A DNA stretch of 64,000 bases, from NCBI RefSeq assembly GCF_044582145.1, contig NZ_JBDODO010000009.1. The stretch is one strand, 5' to 3'. Under the pieces are notes generated by a model, which was not told the DNA's origin, did not search any database, and was given only the letters and a program-made list of their open reading frames with translations. Numbering within the stretch: the stretch's first letter is position 1; every line of letters begins with the position of its first letter. Source of the DNA: Guyparkeria sp016278265. GTDB lineage: Bacteria > Pseudomonadota > Gammaproteobacteria > Halothiobacillales > Halothiobacillaceae. The position numbers were made by a program, and so were the translations under genes. Of this stretch, positions 9,501-18,006 are shown piece after piece.

Positions 9501-10910
9501 TTATACGTCCAGGTAGTCGAGAATGCCGAAGGCCGCGTTGCGTCCCTCAAAGACGGCCGTGACGACGAGATCCGCGCCACGCACCATGTCGCCGCCGGCG
9601 AAGATCTTGGGGTTGCTGGTCTGGAACGCGGGACCGCCTTGTTGCTGGTGAACGACCACGCGACCGCTGGCATCGAGCTCGATCTTCTGCGGTTCGAACC
9701 AATCGGCCGGCGAGGGGCGGAAGCCGAAGGCAATCAGTACGGCATCGGCCTCGATCACCTGTTCGGATCCCTCGATCGCCACCGGCCGGCGGCGACCGCG
9801 CTCGTCCGGCTCGCCCAGGCGCGTCTCGACGAATTTCACGCCGGTGACGTGTCCGCCTTCGCCGAGCACCTCGACCGGCTGCAGGTTGAAGCTGAAGTGA
9901 GCCCCTTCCTCGCGGGCGTTCTTCACCTCGCGGCGCGAGCCCGGCATGTTGTCCTCGTCACGTCGATAGACGGTGGTGACCTTGGCTGCCCCCTGGCGCA
10001 GGGAGGTGCGGGTGCAGTCCATCGCCGTGTCGCCGCCGCCGAGGACGACCACGCGCTTGTCCTTGACGCTAATGTAGGGGTAGTCGCCGCCAAATTCGAG
10101 CAGGTGATTCGTGTTGCCGATCAGGAAGGGCAGCGAGGCGTGCACGCCCTCGAGGTCCTCGCCCGGGAAGCCACCCTGCATGGCGTTATAGGCGCCCATG
10201 CCCATGAATACCGCGTCGAACTCGCCGAGGAGGTCATCGATGGAGATGTCCTTGCCGACCTCGGTGTTGAGGCGAAATTCGATGCCCATCCCCTCGAAGA
10301 TCTCGCGACGGGTTTCCATCACATGCTTCTCGAGCTTGAACGACGGGATGCCGAAGGTGATCAGTCCACCGATCTGCGGGTGGCGGTCGAACACCACGGC
10401 CTTCACGCCGTGACGCGCCAGGATGTCCGCACAACCCAGGCCGGCCGGCCCGGCGCCGATCACGGCAACGCGCTTGTCGGTGGGCACCACGTCGGACATG
10501 TCCGGACGCCAGCCCAGCTTGAACGCCTCGTCGGTGATGTACTTCTCGACTGAACCAATGGTGACCGCGCCAAAGCCATCATTCAGGGTGCAGGCGCCTT
10601 CGCAGAGGCGGTCCTGCGGGCAGACGCGGCCGCAGACTTCCGGCAGGGAGTTGGTCTTGTGCGCCATCTCCGCGGCCTCGAGCAGGTTGCCTTCGGCGAT
10701 CAGCTTGAGCCAGTTGGGGATGTAGTTGTGGACCGGGCACTTCCATTCGCAGTACGGATTACCGCACTCCAAGCAGCGATCGGACTGTTCGGCCGCGTGA
10801 TCCGGGGTGAATTGCCCGTAGATTTCGTTGAAATCCTGGACGCGTTCCTCGGCAGGAGTGGTCTCCGGGTCGCGTCGCGGCACGTTCAGGAACTGGAAAG
10901 TCTCGCCCAT
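9501..10910 (-). CDS. gltD: Glutamate synthase small-subunit-type oxidoreductase (GltD)
   Basis: NADPH-dependent FAD/Fe-S oxidoreductase that feeds electrons to the glutamate synthase large subunit. The 469-residue protein has the N-terminal Cys clusters CLECGNPYCEWKC (about 46-58) and CGRVCPQDRLCEGAC (about 93-107), an FAD-binding GAGPAGLGCADIL motif (about 151-163), an NADPH-binding GGGDTAMDCTRTS motif (about 291-303) and a C-terminal FAD motif (FAGGDMVRGADLVV). The gltB large-subunit gene, normally immediately upstream, is absent; the next gene upstream is yqeY. It may partner a distant GltB or act as a stand-alone electron-transfer subunit. Confidence 0.92.
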   Translation of the reverse strand: MGETFQFLNVPRRDPETTPAEERVQDFNEIYGQFTPDHAAEQSDRCLECGNPYCEWKCPVHNYIPNWLKLIAEGNLLEAAEMAHKTNSLPEVCGRVCPQDRLCEGACTLNDGFGAVTIGSVEKYITDEAFKLGWRPDMSDVVPTDKRVAVIGAGPAGLGCADILARHGVKAVVFDRHPQIGGLITFGIPSFKLEKHVMETRREIFEGMGIEFRLNTEVGKDISIDDLLGEFDAVFMGMGAYNAMQGGFPGEDLEGVHASLPFLIGNTNHLLEFGGDYPYISVKDKRVVVLGGGDTAMDCTRTSLRQGAAKVTTVYRRDEDNMPGSRREVKNAREEGAHFSFNLQPVEVLGEGGHVTGVKFVETRLGEPDERGRRRPVAIEGSEQVIEADAVLIAFGFRPSPADWFEPQKIELDASGRVVVHQQQGGPAFQTSNPKIFAGGDMVRGADLVVTAVFEGRNAAFGILDYLDV

Positions 10911-11002
10911 GGCTCGTTTCTCGAATTGATGGTTCGGATCAACGCGGTGCCCGGGGTGGAGGTCCGGCGGTGCGGACCGCGGCCCGGGGCGATCCCCGTG
11001 GC

Positions 11003-11452
11003 TCAGGCCGAGAGGCGGGAGCGAACGGCCTGGCTGACGGCGGCCATGTCGGCACGTCCGGCCAGGCGTTCGCGGGCCGTTTTCATCACGGCCCCCATCT
11101 GGCTCATGTCGGTGGCCTGCTCGGCGGCGATGATCTCGGCCACCGCGGCCTCGATTTCCTCGGGGGACAGCGGCTGAGGTAGGTAGGTTTCGATGATCGC
11201 GAGTTCGGCTTCCTCGACGCTTTTCAGGTCGTCGCGGCCGGCGGACTCGTACTGGGCGATCGACTCGCGGCGTTGCTTGGCCTGCTTGGTCAGGATTGCC
11301 ATGGCCTCGTCTTCCGAGACCTCCCGGCGCTCATCGATCTCCCGCTGCTTGATCGCGGCGATCAGCATGCGGATCGTGGTCAGCCGCGACTTCTCGCGGC
11401 TCTTCATGGCCAACTTCATGTCGGCCGTCAGGCGTGCCTTGATCGTGCTCAT
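11003..11452 (-). CDS. yqeY: YqeY/GatB-domain protein
   Basis: Small protein (149 residues) of the YqeY family, related to the C-terminal tRNA-binding domain of the GatB amidotransferase subunit; its exact role is not established. Features typical of the family are the N-terminal MSTIKARLTADMKLAMKSRE, the LPQPLS motif before the C-terminal helical domain (about 92-97) and the glycine-poor helical end. It lies between rpsU and gltD. In many bacteria rpsU-yqeY-dnaG form an operon; here dnaG is not adjacent. Confidence 0.93.
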   Translation of the reverse strand: MSTIKARLTADMKLAMKSREKSRLTTIRMLIAAIKQREIDERREVSEDEAMAILTKQAKQRRESIAQYESAGRDDLKSVEEAELAIIETYLPQPLSPEEIEAAVAEIIAAEQATDMSQMGAVMKTARERLAGRADMAAVSQAVRSRLSA

Positions 11453-11477
11453 GCGGTAATCGCCGTCACAAGCGCGA

Positions 11478-11693
11478 TCAGTACAGGCGAACGCGACGCG
11501 ATTGTTCCTTCGAGAGGCGCTTCTGGTTGCGCTTCACGGCAGCGGCGGCCTTGCGCTTGCGGGCGGCCGTCGGCTTTTCGTAGTACTCGCGCTCGCGCAT
11601 CTCGCTGATGATGCCGGCTTTCTCGCAAGAGCGCTTGAAACGACGAACTGCTACCTCGAAAGGCTCATTTTCCCGAACACGTACAGAAGGCAT
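11478..11693 (-). CDS. rpsU: 30S ribosomal protein S21
   Basis: Small basic ribosomal protein of 71 residues, beginning MPSVRVRENEPFEVAVRRFK, a full match to S21 including the conserved REYYEKPTAARKRK segment. The ATG at 11691-11693 (minus strand) is chosen from homology. The open frame continues upstream without a stop but that extension is not S21. A strong sigma70 promoter lies at 11771-11798, and the roughly 70-base leader carries a small hairpin (11739-11753). Divergent from tsaD, the classic macromolecular-synthesis arrangement. Confidence 0.98.
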   Translation of the reverse strand: MPSVRVRENEPFEVAVRRFKRSCEKAGIISEMREREYYEKPTAARKRKAAAAVKRNQKRLSKEQSRRVRLY

Positions 11694-11738
11694 GAATGCG
11701 TTCCACCTCGTTGAATTGAAACTAAAATGTTTGGCTTC

Positions 11739-11753
11739 GGACCCACGCGGTCC
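11739..11753 (-). promoter_or_regulatory. Hairpin in the rpsU leader
   Basis: The short palindrome GGACC/GGTCC (with CACGC in the loop on the plus strand) falls in the 5' leader between the rpsU promoter and start codon. It could fold in the mRNA, but no known regulator is identified and there is no T-run in the transcribed direction. Confidence 0.35.
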
Positions 11754-11770
11754 AAAATAAAAGGTGTTGT

Positions 11771-11798
11771 AGTATAAAGCGTTGCCCGAGGTGTGCAA
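11771..11798 (-). promoter_or_regulatory. Sigma70 promoter for rpsU
   Basis: Read on the minus strand: -35 TTGCAC, 16-base spacer, -10 TATACT. It lies about 80 bases upstream of the rpsU start codon in the rpsU/tsaD divergent region and is the best sigma70 match I found in the window. Confidence 0.7.
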
Positions 11799-11861
11799 GA
11801 GGCAAATGCCGGCGCAGGCCGTGCCCTCGGTAATACCAAAATGCAGTGAGGAGTTTCGCGC

Positions 11862-12902
11862 GTGCGCGTATTGGCAATCGAGAGTTCCTGTGACGAGACT
11901 GCCGTGGCCTTGTTTGATGGTCGCCGCGGTGAGTTGTTGGCCCACCGTGTCCATTCCCAGACCGATGTGCATGCCGAGTACGGCGGGGTGGTGCCGGAGC
12001 TCGCCGCCCGTGATCACATGCGCCGGTTGCCCAGCCTGACCCGCGCGACGCTCGCGGATGCGGCTCTGGGTTACCACGACATTGACGCGGTTGCCTACAC
12101 CGCCGGTCCGGGGTTGGCCGGGGCGTTGATGACGGGGGCGGCGTTCGCCAAGGGCATCGCCGCGAGTCGCGGGCTGCCGGCTCTGGGCGTCAATCACTTG
12201 GAGGGGCATATCCTGGCGCCACTGTTGGGTGATGATCCGCCGGCATTCCCGTTTCTGGCGCTGCTGGTGTCCGGTGGGCACAGCCAGTTGATCGAGGTGC
12301 GCGAGGTAGGTGACTACCGGCTCCTGGGCGAGAGCATCGACGATGCCATCGGCGAGGCGTTCGACAAGTCGGCCAAGCTGATGGGGTTGGGCTACCCCGG
12401 TGGCGCCGCCTTGTCGCGACTGGCCGAGCAGGGCGACCCGAAGGCGGTTCCCTTCACCCGGCCGATGATCAATCGCCCCGGCCTGGACTTGAGCTTCAGC
12501 GGGCTGAAAACGGCGGTGGCGAACGCGATTACCGCCGGTCACGCCCACGAGGACGTGGCGGCGTCGTTCGAGCGGACGGTGATCGATACCCTCGTGATCA
12601 AGCTCACGCGGGCACTGGATCAAACCGGGCTGGATCGCCTGGTGGTCGCCGGTGGGGTGGCGGCCAACCGTCCCCTGCGGCAGCGACTGGGCGAGATGAT
12701 GGCCGAGCGGGGTGGGGCGGTGTATTTCCCCGAGATCGAGTTATGCACCGACAACGCCGCCATGATCGCCTTGGCGGGATACCGGCGCCTCGCTGCCGGC
12801 GAGCGCGACGCCCAGCCGGGGTTTCGCGTGCGGGCCCGCTGGCCGCTGGCCGAGCTCGAACTGCCGGGGGCGCTCGGATCGACGGTGGCCGTCACTCCTT
12901 GA
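11862..12902 (+). CDS. tsaD: tRNA N6-adenosine threonylcarbamoyltransferase TsaD
   Basis: Transfers the threonylcarbamoyl group to A37 of ANN-decoding tRNAs, working with TsaB and TsaE. The 346-residue protein starts at GTG 11862 (GAGGAG at about 11849-11853), giving the canonical N-terminus RVLAIESSCDET. The metal-ligand HSQ/HAEYGG motif (about 33-41), GLSFSGLKTAV (about 213-223) and the C-terminal LCTDNAAMIA ligand motif are all present. Its 3' end overlaps the convergent plsY gene by 11 bases. Confidence 0.98.
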   Translation: MRVLAIESSCDETAVALFDGRRGELLAHRVHSQTDVHAEYGGVVPELAARDHMRRLPSLTRATLADAALGYHDIDAVAYTAGPGLAGALMTGAAFAKGIAASRGLPALGVNHLEGHILAPLLGDDPPAFPFLALLVSGGHSQLIEVREVGDYRLLGESIDDAIGEAFDKSAKLMGLGYPGGAALSRLAEQGDPKAVPFTRPMINRPGLDLSFSGLKTAVANAITAGHAHEDVAASFERTVIDTLVIKLTRALDQTGLDRLVVAGGVAANRPLRQRLGEMMAERGGAVYFPEIELCTDNAAMIALAGYRRLAAGERDAQPGFRVRARWPLAELELPGALGSTVAVTP

Positions 12903-13563
12903 TAGAAGGCTCGGATTTCTCGCCGATGCGCGGTTCCTCGCCGCGCACCAGCCGGCGGATGTTGCCGTGGTGGCGCAGGATGAGCAGCAACGACATCAGC
13001 GAGATCGCCAGGGCGATGAACGGCGGCGCGATAAAGGTAGCCAGGGTGGCTGCCACCACCGCGGCAAACAGCGCGGACAATGAGGAATAACGGGTTGCCC
13101 AGGCCGTACTCAGCCAGCCGACGATAGCGACCAACCCGATCAGCGGCGCCATGGCGAGGATCGCGCCTGCGGCGGTCGCCACGCCCTTGCCGCCCTTGAA
13201 GCCGAAGAACACGGGGAACAGGTGTCCGAGAAAGGCGAACAGGCCGGCCGTACCCATCGCCGCTTCTCGCGAGGCGCCATCGACTGCCATTCCGGCGACA
13301 ATGACCGGGATCAAGCCCTTGAGGAGATCGCCGACTAACGTGACAATGGCCGCCTTCTTGCCGCCCACGCGCAGGACGTTGGTCGCGCCCGGATTGCCCG
13401 AGCCGGCCGAGCGCGGGTCCGGTAATCCCAGCAGGCGCGCCGTGATCACCCCGGTGGACAACGAGCCAACCAGGTAGGCGGCGACGGCGATGATGAGCAG
13501 AAGGGGCCAGTCGAGGGCAGTCAATTGCTGAATCCGGGGTTTGAATGGGATCGTCATTATCAT
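12892..13563 (-). CDS. plsY: Acyl-phosphate:glycerol-3-phosphate acyltransferase PlsY
   Basis: Integral membrane enzyme that acylates glycerol-3-phosphate from acyl-phosphate in the first step of phospholipid synthesis. The three family motifs are visible: SGNPGATNVLR (motif 1), GHLFPVFFGFKGGKGVAT (motif 2) and a C-terminal helix region with RHHGNIRRLVRGEEPR (motif 3). About five membrane segments are present. I place the start at ATG 13563 (223 residues); upstream GTG 13584 or downstream ATG 13557 are possible, since none has a clear ribosome binding site. Adjacent to tsaD as in many proteobacteria. Confidence 0.95.
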   Translation of the reverse strand: MIMTIPFKPRIQQLTALDWPLLLIIAVAAYLVGSLSTGVITARLLGLPDPRSAGSGNPGATNVLRVGGKKAAIVTLVGDLLKGLIPVIVAGMAVDGASREAAMGTAGLFAFLGHLFPVFFGFKGGKGVATAAGAILAMAPLIGLVAIVGWLSTAWATRYSSLSALFAAVVAATLATFIAPPFIALAISLMSLLLILRHHGNIRRLVRGEEPRIGEKSEPSIKE

Positions 13564-13643
13564 CGTCTGCCGGCGTGCTCGCAAACCCAGGCGATTAGGC
13601 GGATGGTTGAGCGTGCCGTTTTCATGGCAGGGTGCGGTGCGTG

Positions 13644-14360
13644 ATGGTCAGCGCCCCTTCTGTCAAAGTGGCTTCGGTCGGGGTGGTGGGCGGCTGGTCC
13701 TTCCCGGCGACGGTATTCGACCCGTTGTTGTGCCATCTGGTGGCTGACGAGGTGGAGGCCTTTGATTGGTTCACCTTCTCGACAGACTGGCTCGGGCCAG
13801 AGCGGCGGGAACCGGAGCGACAGGAATCGGCGCGATCGCTTTCAGCCCCGGCGGTCTGGGTGGGGTGGTCGCTGGGGGGCTCGTTGCTGCTCGAGGCCGC
13901 GCGGCGGGGTCGCATCCGGCCCGCGCGGCTGGTGCTGATTCAGGCCACGCCTCGTTTTCTCGCGGCGGATGGGTGGCCCGGGGTGAGCCGCGGCGATTGG
14001 CTGGCCTTGAGGCGAGCGGCGGCGCGGCAACCCCTTTCGGCGGCCGCCGCCTTTCGGCGTCGTTTTGATCTCCCGAGCGAGCCTGCCTCCAGCGTACGGC
14101 TGGCCGCCACCGACGGTCTCGACTGGCTGGGCCGACTGGATCTGCGGGACCAACTGGTCGCGATCGATTTGCCCGTCGACATCTGGTTGGCCCCCGGCGA
14201 CCCGCTGGTCCCCGTCGACTGGCCCCAGCATCTCGATTTGCCGGCTCATGTGCGGGTGCATCGATTCGAGCAGGGTGGACACGCCGCGTGGCTCGAGCAT
14301 CCGGTTTCCTTGGCGCAGTCACTAATCCACCCGCTCACCGATGCCCGTTCGGCTGACTGA
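13644..14360 (+). CDS. Alpha/beta-hydrolase, probable pimeloyl-ACP methyl ester esterase (BioH-like)
   Basis: Probably removes the methyl group from pimeloyl-ACP methyl ester, ending the BioC-initiated cycle of biotin synthesis. The 238-residue protein has the nucleophile elbow GWSLGG, a candidate catalytic Asp in APGDPLVP and a His in the EQGGHAAWLEHP motif, in the correct order. Sequence identity to classical BioH looks low, but the next gene is bioC, which supports the role. Start ATG 13644 is preferred over GTG 13632 because a GCAGGG-type site precedes it. The other bio genes (bioFADB) are not in the window. Confidence 0.72.
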   Translation: MVSAPSVKVASVGVVGGWSFPATVFDPLLCHLVADEVEAFDWFTFSTDWLGPERREPERQESARSLSAPAVWVGWSLGGSLLLEAARRGRIRPARLVLIQATPRFLAADGWPGVSRGDWLALRRAAARQPLSAAAAFRRRFDLPSEPASSVRLAATDGLDWLGRLDLRDQLVAIDLPVDIWLAPGDPLVPVDWPQHLDLPAHVRVHRFEQGGHAAWLEHPVSLAQSLIHPLTDARSAD

Positions 14361-14437
14361 ACGGCTCGCTCGACGCGGCACCTTGTTCCTTAAGCTGTGC
14401 CCCTTCCACAAATCAACCGCGAGTTCCTGTCTCTAGC

Positions 14438-15286
14438 ATGTCTGCCTTGCCTTCCTTTGACCTGCGCCGTGTCCGTGACCGGTTCAACCGTGCGGCGACC
14501 GACTATGATCGACATGCGGCCGTTCAGCATGAGATCGGTCGACGGCTCGATGAGCGTTTCGATTGGTTGAAGCTCGATCCGCGCCGAGTGCTCGACCTGG
14601 GGGCGGGGACGGGACAGATGGTGCGCGCCATGCGTGAGCGCTACCCGAATGCGGATGTGGTCGGACTTGATCTCGCGGAGAAGATGCTGCGGCGCCTGCC
14701 TCGCCGGCGCTGGTGGTCACCGCATCGGGCGGCGGTCGCCGCCGACATGCATGCCCTGCCGTTTGCCGGCGGCAGCATGGATGCAGTGGTCTCCAATTTT
14801 GCCGTGCAATGGAGCGATCGGCCTGCGGCCCTGTTCGGCGAGGTCGCCCGGGTGAGTGCTTCGGGTGCGCCGTTCGCCTTCACGACGCTGGGGCCGGATA
14901 GCCTCCAGGAGATCCGGTGTGCCTGGGGGGAAGTGGATTCGACGCCCCATGTTCACCAGTTTCTCGACATGCATGATCTGGGCGATGCGCTGGTCTCGGC
15001 CATGCTGGCCGACCCGGTGATGGATCGCGAGACGATAACCGTTACCTACCCCACGGTTGATGCCCTCCTGGCCGATCTGCGGGGCGTGGGTGTCGCCAAT
15101 GCTCAGGCCGGACGTGCCACGGGGCTGACTGGCCCCAGGGCTTGGCGGCGGTTCCGGGAGGCGCTGGCGGCTCAGGCGGTCGATGGCCGCATTCCTTTGA
15201 GTTACGAGATCGTCTACGGCCTGGCGTGGGGTACCGGGGTCTCTCCGGTGGCTGATCGGGCGCACGGCATCGTGGCCGCCGGCTGA
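14438..15286 (+). CDS. bioC: Malonyl-ACP O-methyltransferase BioC
   Basis: SAM-dependent methyltransferase that caps malonyl-ACP so that fatty-acid enzymes can build the pimeloyl chain for biotin. The 282-residue protein has the family start VRDRFNRAATDYDRHAAVQ, SAM motif I VLDLGAGTGQM (about 49-59), and the later motifs NFAVQWSDRP and FTTLGPDSLQEI typical of BioC. It follows the BioH-like gene by 77 bases on the same strand, which suggests a two-gene biotin unit. Confidence 0.93.
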   Translation: MSALPSFDLRRVRDRFNRAATDYDRHAAVQHEIGRRLDERFDWLKLDPRRVLDLGAGTGQMVRAMRERYPNADVVGLDLAEKMLRRLPRRRWWSPHRAAVAADMHALPFAGGSMDAVVSNFAVQWSDRPAALFGEVARVSASGAPFAFTTLGPDSLQEIRCAWGEVDSTPHVHQFLDMHDLGDALVSAMLADPVMDRETITVTYPTVDALLADLRGVGVANAQAGRATGLTGPRAWRRFREALAAQAVDGRIPLSYEIVYGLAWGTGVSPVADRAHGIVAAG

Positions 15287-15533
15287 GCCCGTTATGCGGT
15301 CGTGTGGCGCTCCTGCAACAGATAAAACTTGCGCGTCAAGCAATCAGGTTTGCTTATGCGTGGCTGAAATGGCCGCTAACTGCTTGAAAGCGCGTCTTGC
15401 GGGTGGGTTTCGGTCGAGTAAATTAGTAAATTCATAGGTTTTTGTCGGCAGGGGATTCGATTATGATTGCCGACCGAGAAAAAGGGTCTGGCCGACGCGG
15501 CCGGGATGAACCTAAAAGTCTGGAGGGGTCACG

Positions 15534-16991
15534 ATGTCCACCAATGCAGTGCCGGTAGCAACCGAGCAGTACAATTACGGCATCGTCAAGAAATTCGCCA
15601 TCATGGCCATGATTTGGGCCTTGCTGGGGATGCTTGCCGGTGTCTACATTGCCAGTGAGCTGGCATGGCCGTTTTTGAACTTCAATATCGCCGAGATCAC
15701 CTTCGGTCGTCTGCGCCCCGTGCATACGACGCTGGTGATTTTCGGTTTCGGTGGTAGCGCGCTGTTCGCAACGTCCTACTACATCGTGCAGCGCACCTGT
15801 CAGGCGCGCCTCTGGGGTGGCAAGCTCTTGCCGGAGCTCACCTTCTGGGGCTGGCAGCTCGCCATCCTCTCCGGGGTCCTGTTCTACATGGCCGGCTACA
15901 CGCAGAGCCGTGAGTACGCCGAGTTCATCTGGCCGATCGACCTGTTGATCACGGTCGTCTGGGTGGCCTACTTCGCCATCTACGCGATGACTCTGGTCAA
16001 GCGCAGCCAGCCGCACATCTATGTGGCCAACTGGTTCTTCATGGGCTACATCCTGGCCGTCGCCCTGCTGCACATTTTCAACAACCTTGCGGTGCCGGTC
16101 GCCTGGAACAGCCTCGAATCCTACTCGCTGTTCTCCGGTGTGCAGGACGCCATGACCCAGTGGTGGTACGGTCACAACGCAGTCGGATTCTTTCTGACCG
16201 TCTCCTTCCTCGGCATGATGTATTACTTCGTGCCCAAGCAGGCGGGTCGTCCGATCTACTCCTACCGCTTGTCGATCGTCCACTTCTGGGCGCTGTCGTT
16301 CTTGTACATGTGGGTTGGTGCTCACCATCTTCACTGGACCGCGCTGCCGGACTGGGTCTCCACCCTGGCTGCTACCTTCTCCATCCTCCTGCTGCTGCCA
16401 TCCTGGGGCGGTATGATCAACGGCATCATGACCCTCTCGGGTGCCTGGGAAAAGCTGCGGACCGACCCGATCATCCTTTTCCTGATCACCGCGCTGGCCT
16501 TCTACGGTATGTCGACCTTCGAGGGGCCGATGCTGTCGCTCAAGTCGGTCAACGCCCTGTCGCATTACACTGACTGGACCATAGGCCACGTGCACTCCGG
16601 CGCACTGGGTTGGGTGGCTATGATCACCATCGGATCCTTCTATCACATGATGCCGCGGCTCTGGGGTACCACGCTGTACTCGACCAAGCTGGTGTTCGTC
16701 CACTTCTGGCTGGCCACTATCGGTGTGGTGCTCTACATCGTCGCTCTGTGGGTCGCCGGCATCGGTCAAGGTCTGATGCTGCGTGCCTTCGACGAGTACG
16801 GCAACCTCGCCTATACCTTCATCGAGACCGTGTCGTTCATGCATATTCCGTACATCGTGCGCGCCATCGGCGGTGCCTTCTTCCTCTCAGGCATGCTGGT
16901 GATGTCGTACAACATGTACAAGACGATCTCGGGTGCCCGTCAGCCGGCATCCACCGAGAGTCGCGCCGCCGTTGCTGCCGCAGCACGTTAA
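15534..16991 (+). CDS. ccoN: cbb3-type cytochrome c oxidase subunit I
   Basis: Catalytic haem-copper subunit that reduces oxygen to water with high affinity and pumps protons. The 485-residue protein has about 12 membrane helices. The conserved His ligands lie in VHTTLVIFGFGG, WWYGHNAVGFFLT, GAHHLHWT and the HVHSGALGW motif. A strong TGGAGG site precedes the ATG at 15534. It is the first gene of ccoNOQP. I saw no convincing FNR/ANR box in the 247 bases upstream. Confidence 0.98.
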   Translation: MSTNAVPVATEQYNYGIVKKFAIMAMIWALLGMLAGVYIASELAWPFLNFNIAEITFGRLRPVHTTLVIFGFGGSALFATSYYIVQRTCQARLWGGKLLPELTFWGWQLAILSGVLFYMAGYTQSREYAEFIWPIDLLITVVWVAYFAIYAMTLVKRSQPHIYVANWFFMGYILAVALLHIFNNLAVPVAWNSLESYSLFSGVQDAMTQWWYGHNAVGFFLTVSFLGMMYYFVPKQAGRPIYSYRLSIVHFWALSFLYMWVGAHHLHWTALPDWVSTLAATFSILLLLPSWGGMINGIMTLSGAWEKLRTDPIILFLITALAFYGMSTFEGPMLSLKSVNALSHYTDWTIGHVHSGALGWVAMITIGSFYHMMPRLWGTTLYSTKLVFVHFWLATIGVVLYIVALWVAGIGQGLMLRAFDEYGNLAYTFIETVSFMHIPYIVRAIGGAFFLSGMLVMSYNMYKTISGARQPASTESRAAVAAAAR

Positions 16992-17009
16992 AGGATTGAG
17001 GTTAGGTGA

Positions 17010-17744
17010 ATGAAACACGAAAGCATTGAAATCAACTCCGGCCTGCTGATCGTCCTTACCCTGGCGGTCATCAGCATCGGGGGGCTGGTCGAGATCGTCC
17101 CGCTGTTCCACATCAAGGACACGGTCGAGGATGTGGGCGGCGTGCGCCCCTACACCCCGTTGGAGCTACGGGGCCGGGACATCTACGTCAGTGAGGGTTG
17201 CTACGCCTGCCACTCGCAGATGATCCGTCCGTTCCGTGACGAAATGCTGCGCTATGGCCATTACTCCCTGGCGGCCGAGTCGCAGTACGATCATCCGTTC
17301 CAGTGGGGTTCCAAGCGTACCGGTCCGGACCTGGCGCGCGTCGGCGGCAAGTACTCCAACGAGTGGCAGACCCAGCACTTGGCCGACCCCCAGTCGCTGG
17401 TGCCGGAGTCCATTATGCCGGGCTATTCGTGGCTGCTCGACACCAAGCTCGACTACAGTCAGATCGAGGACCGGATGATCGCCCTCAAGCGCACCGGTGT
17501 CCCGTACTCTCAGAGTCAGGAGGAGTACGACGCCAATGTCGAGAAGTTCGGCAAGGCGGTGGCCGACGAGCTGCACGTTTCCAACGCCAAGCAGTCGCTG
17601 GAAGCCCAGGCGGCGGCCGAGGACTGGGACGGCAAGCCCGACCAGATTACCGAAATGGATGCCCTCGTGGCCTACCTGCAGATGCTGGGTACGATGGTCG
17701 ACTTCTCCAAGTACGAAGACGGCCACTTCAACCAGTTCCGCTGA
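17010..17744 (+). CDS. ccoO: cbb3-type cytochrome c oxidase subunit II (monohaem cytochrome c)
   Basis: Membrane-anchored monohaem cytochrome c that passes electrons to CcoN. The 244 residues have one N-terminal membrane helix (about 12-33) and one haem motif CYACHSQM (Cys64, Cys67, His68), with the probable Met ligand in PESIMPGYSW. It lies 18 bases after ccoN in the same operon. Length and motifs are typical. Confidence 0.98.
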   Translation: MKHESIEINSGLLIVLTLAVISIGGLVEIVPLFHIKDTVEDVGGVRPYTPLELRGRDIYVSEGCYACHSQMIRPFRDEMLRYGHYSLAAESQYDHPFQWGSKRTGPDLARVGGKYSNEWQTQHLADPQSLVPESIMPGYSWLLDTKLDYSQIEDRMIALKRTGVPYSQSQEEYDANVEKFGKAVADELHVSNAKQSLEAQAAAEDWDGKPDQITEMDALVAYLQMLGTMVDFSKYEDGHFNQFR

Positions 17745-17775
17745 TACATGAAACCGTCACGGTCGAGGTGATCTC

Positions 17776-18006
17776 TTGATAGGCGAGATATATGAATGGT
17801 TGGGGGACATGGAGAACAGCAAGCCACTGGCGCTTGTCCTGTTCTTCGTGACTTTCGTCGGCATTGTCGTGTATGTCTATTCCGGCAAGAAGCGGAAGCA
17901 GCGGCTGGAGTCGTACAAGGATATCCCGTTCCTAGACGACGACGAGCTCGACCCCACGCATCAAAAGAAACAACAGGTGAATAACGATGAGTCAACCGGA
18001 AAATAA
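17776..18006 (+). CDS. ccoQ: cbb3-type oxidase small subunit CcoQ
   Basis: Small membrane subunit that stabilises the cbb3 complex. The protein has one membrane helix (about 19-36, LALVLFFVTFVGIVVYVY), a basic cytoplasmic patch (GKKRKQRLE) and a charged tail. I use the TTG at 17776 because GAGGTGA precedes it at a good distance (76 residues); the in-frame ATG at 17809 would give a 65-residue form beginning at MENSKPLALV, closer to some family members. The 3' end overlaps ccoP by 20 bases. Confidence 0.9.
   Translation: MIGEIYEWLGDMENSKPLALVLFFVTFVGIVVYVYSGKKRKQRLESYKDIPFLDDDELDPTHQKKQQVNNDESTGK

Noticed and set aside
10961..10978. GGTCCG/CGGACC hairpin between yqeY and gltD as a terminator
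   Set aside because: No T-run follows on either strand, and the genes are plausibly co-transcribed.
15287..15533. FNR/ANR box upstream of ccoN
   Set aside because: TTGC-N7-GCAA near 15329 has the wrong half-sites for TTGAT-N4-ATCAA, and no better match was found.
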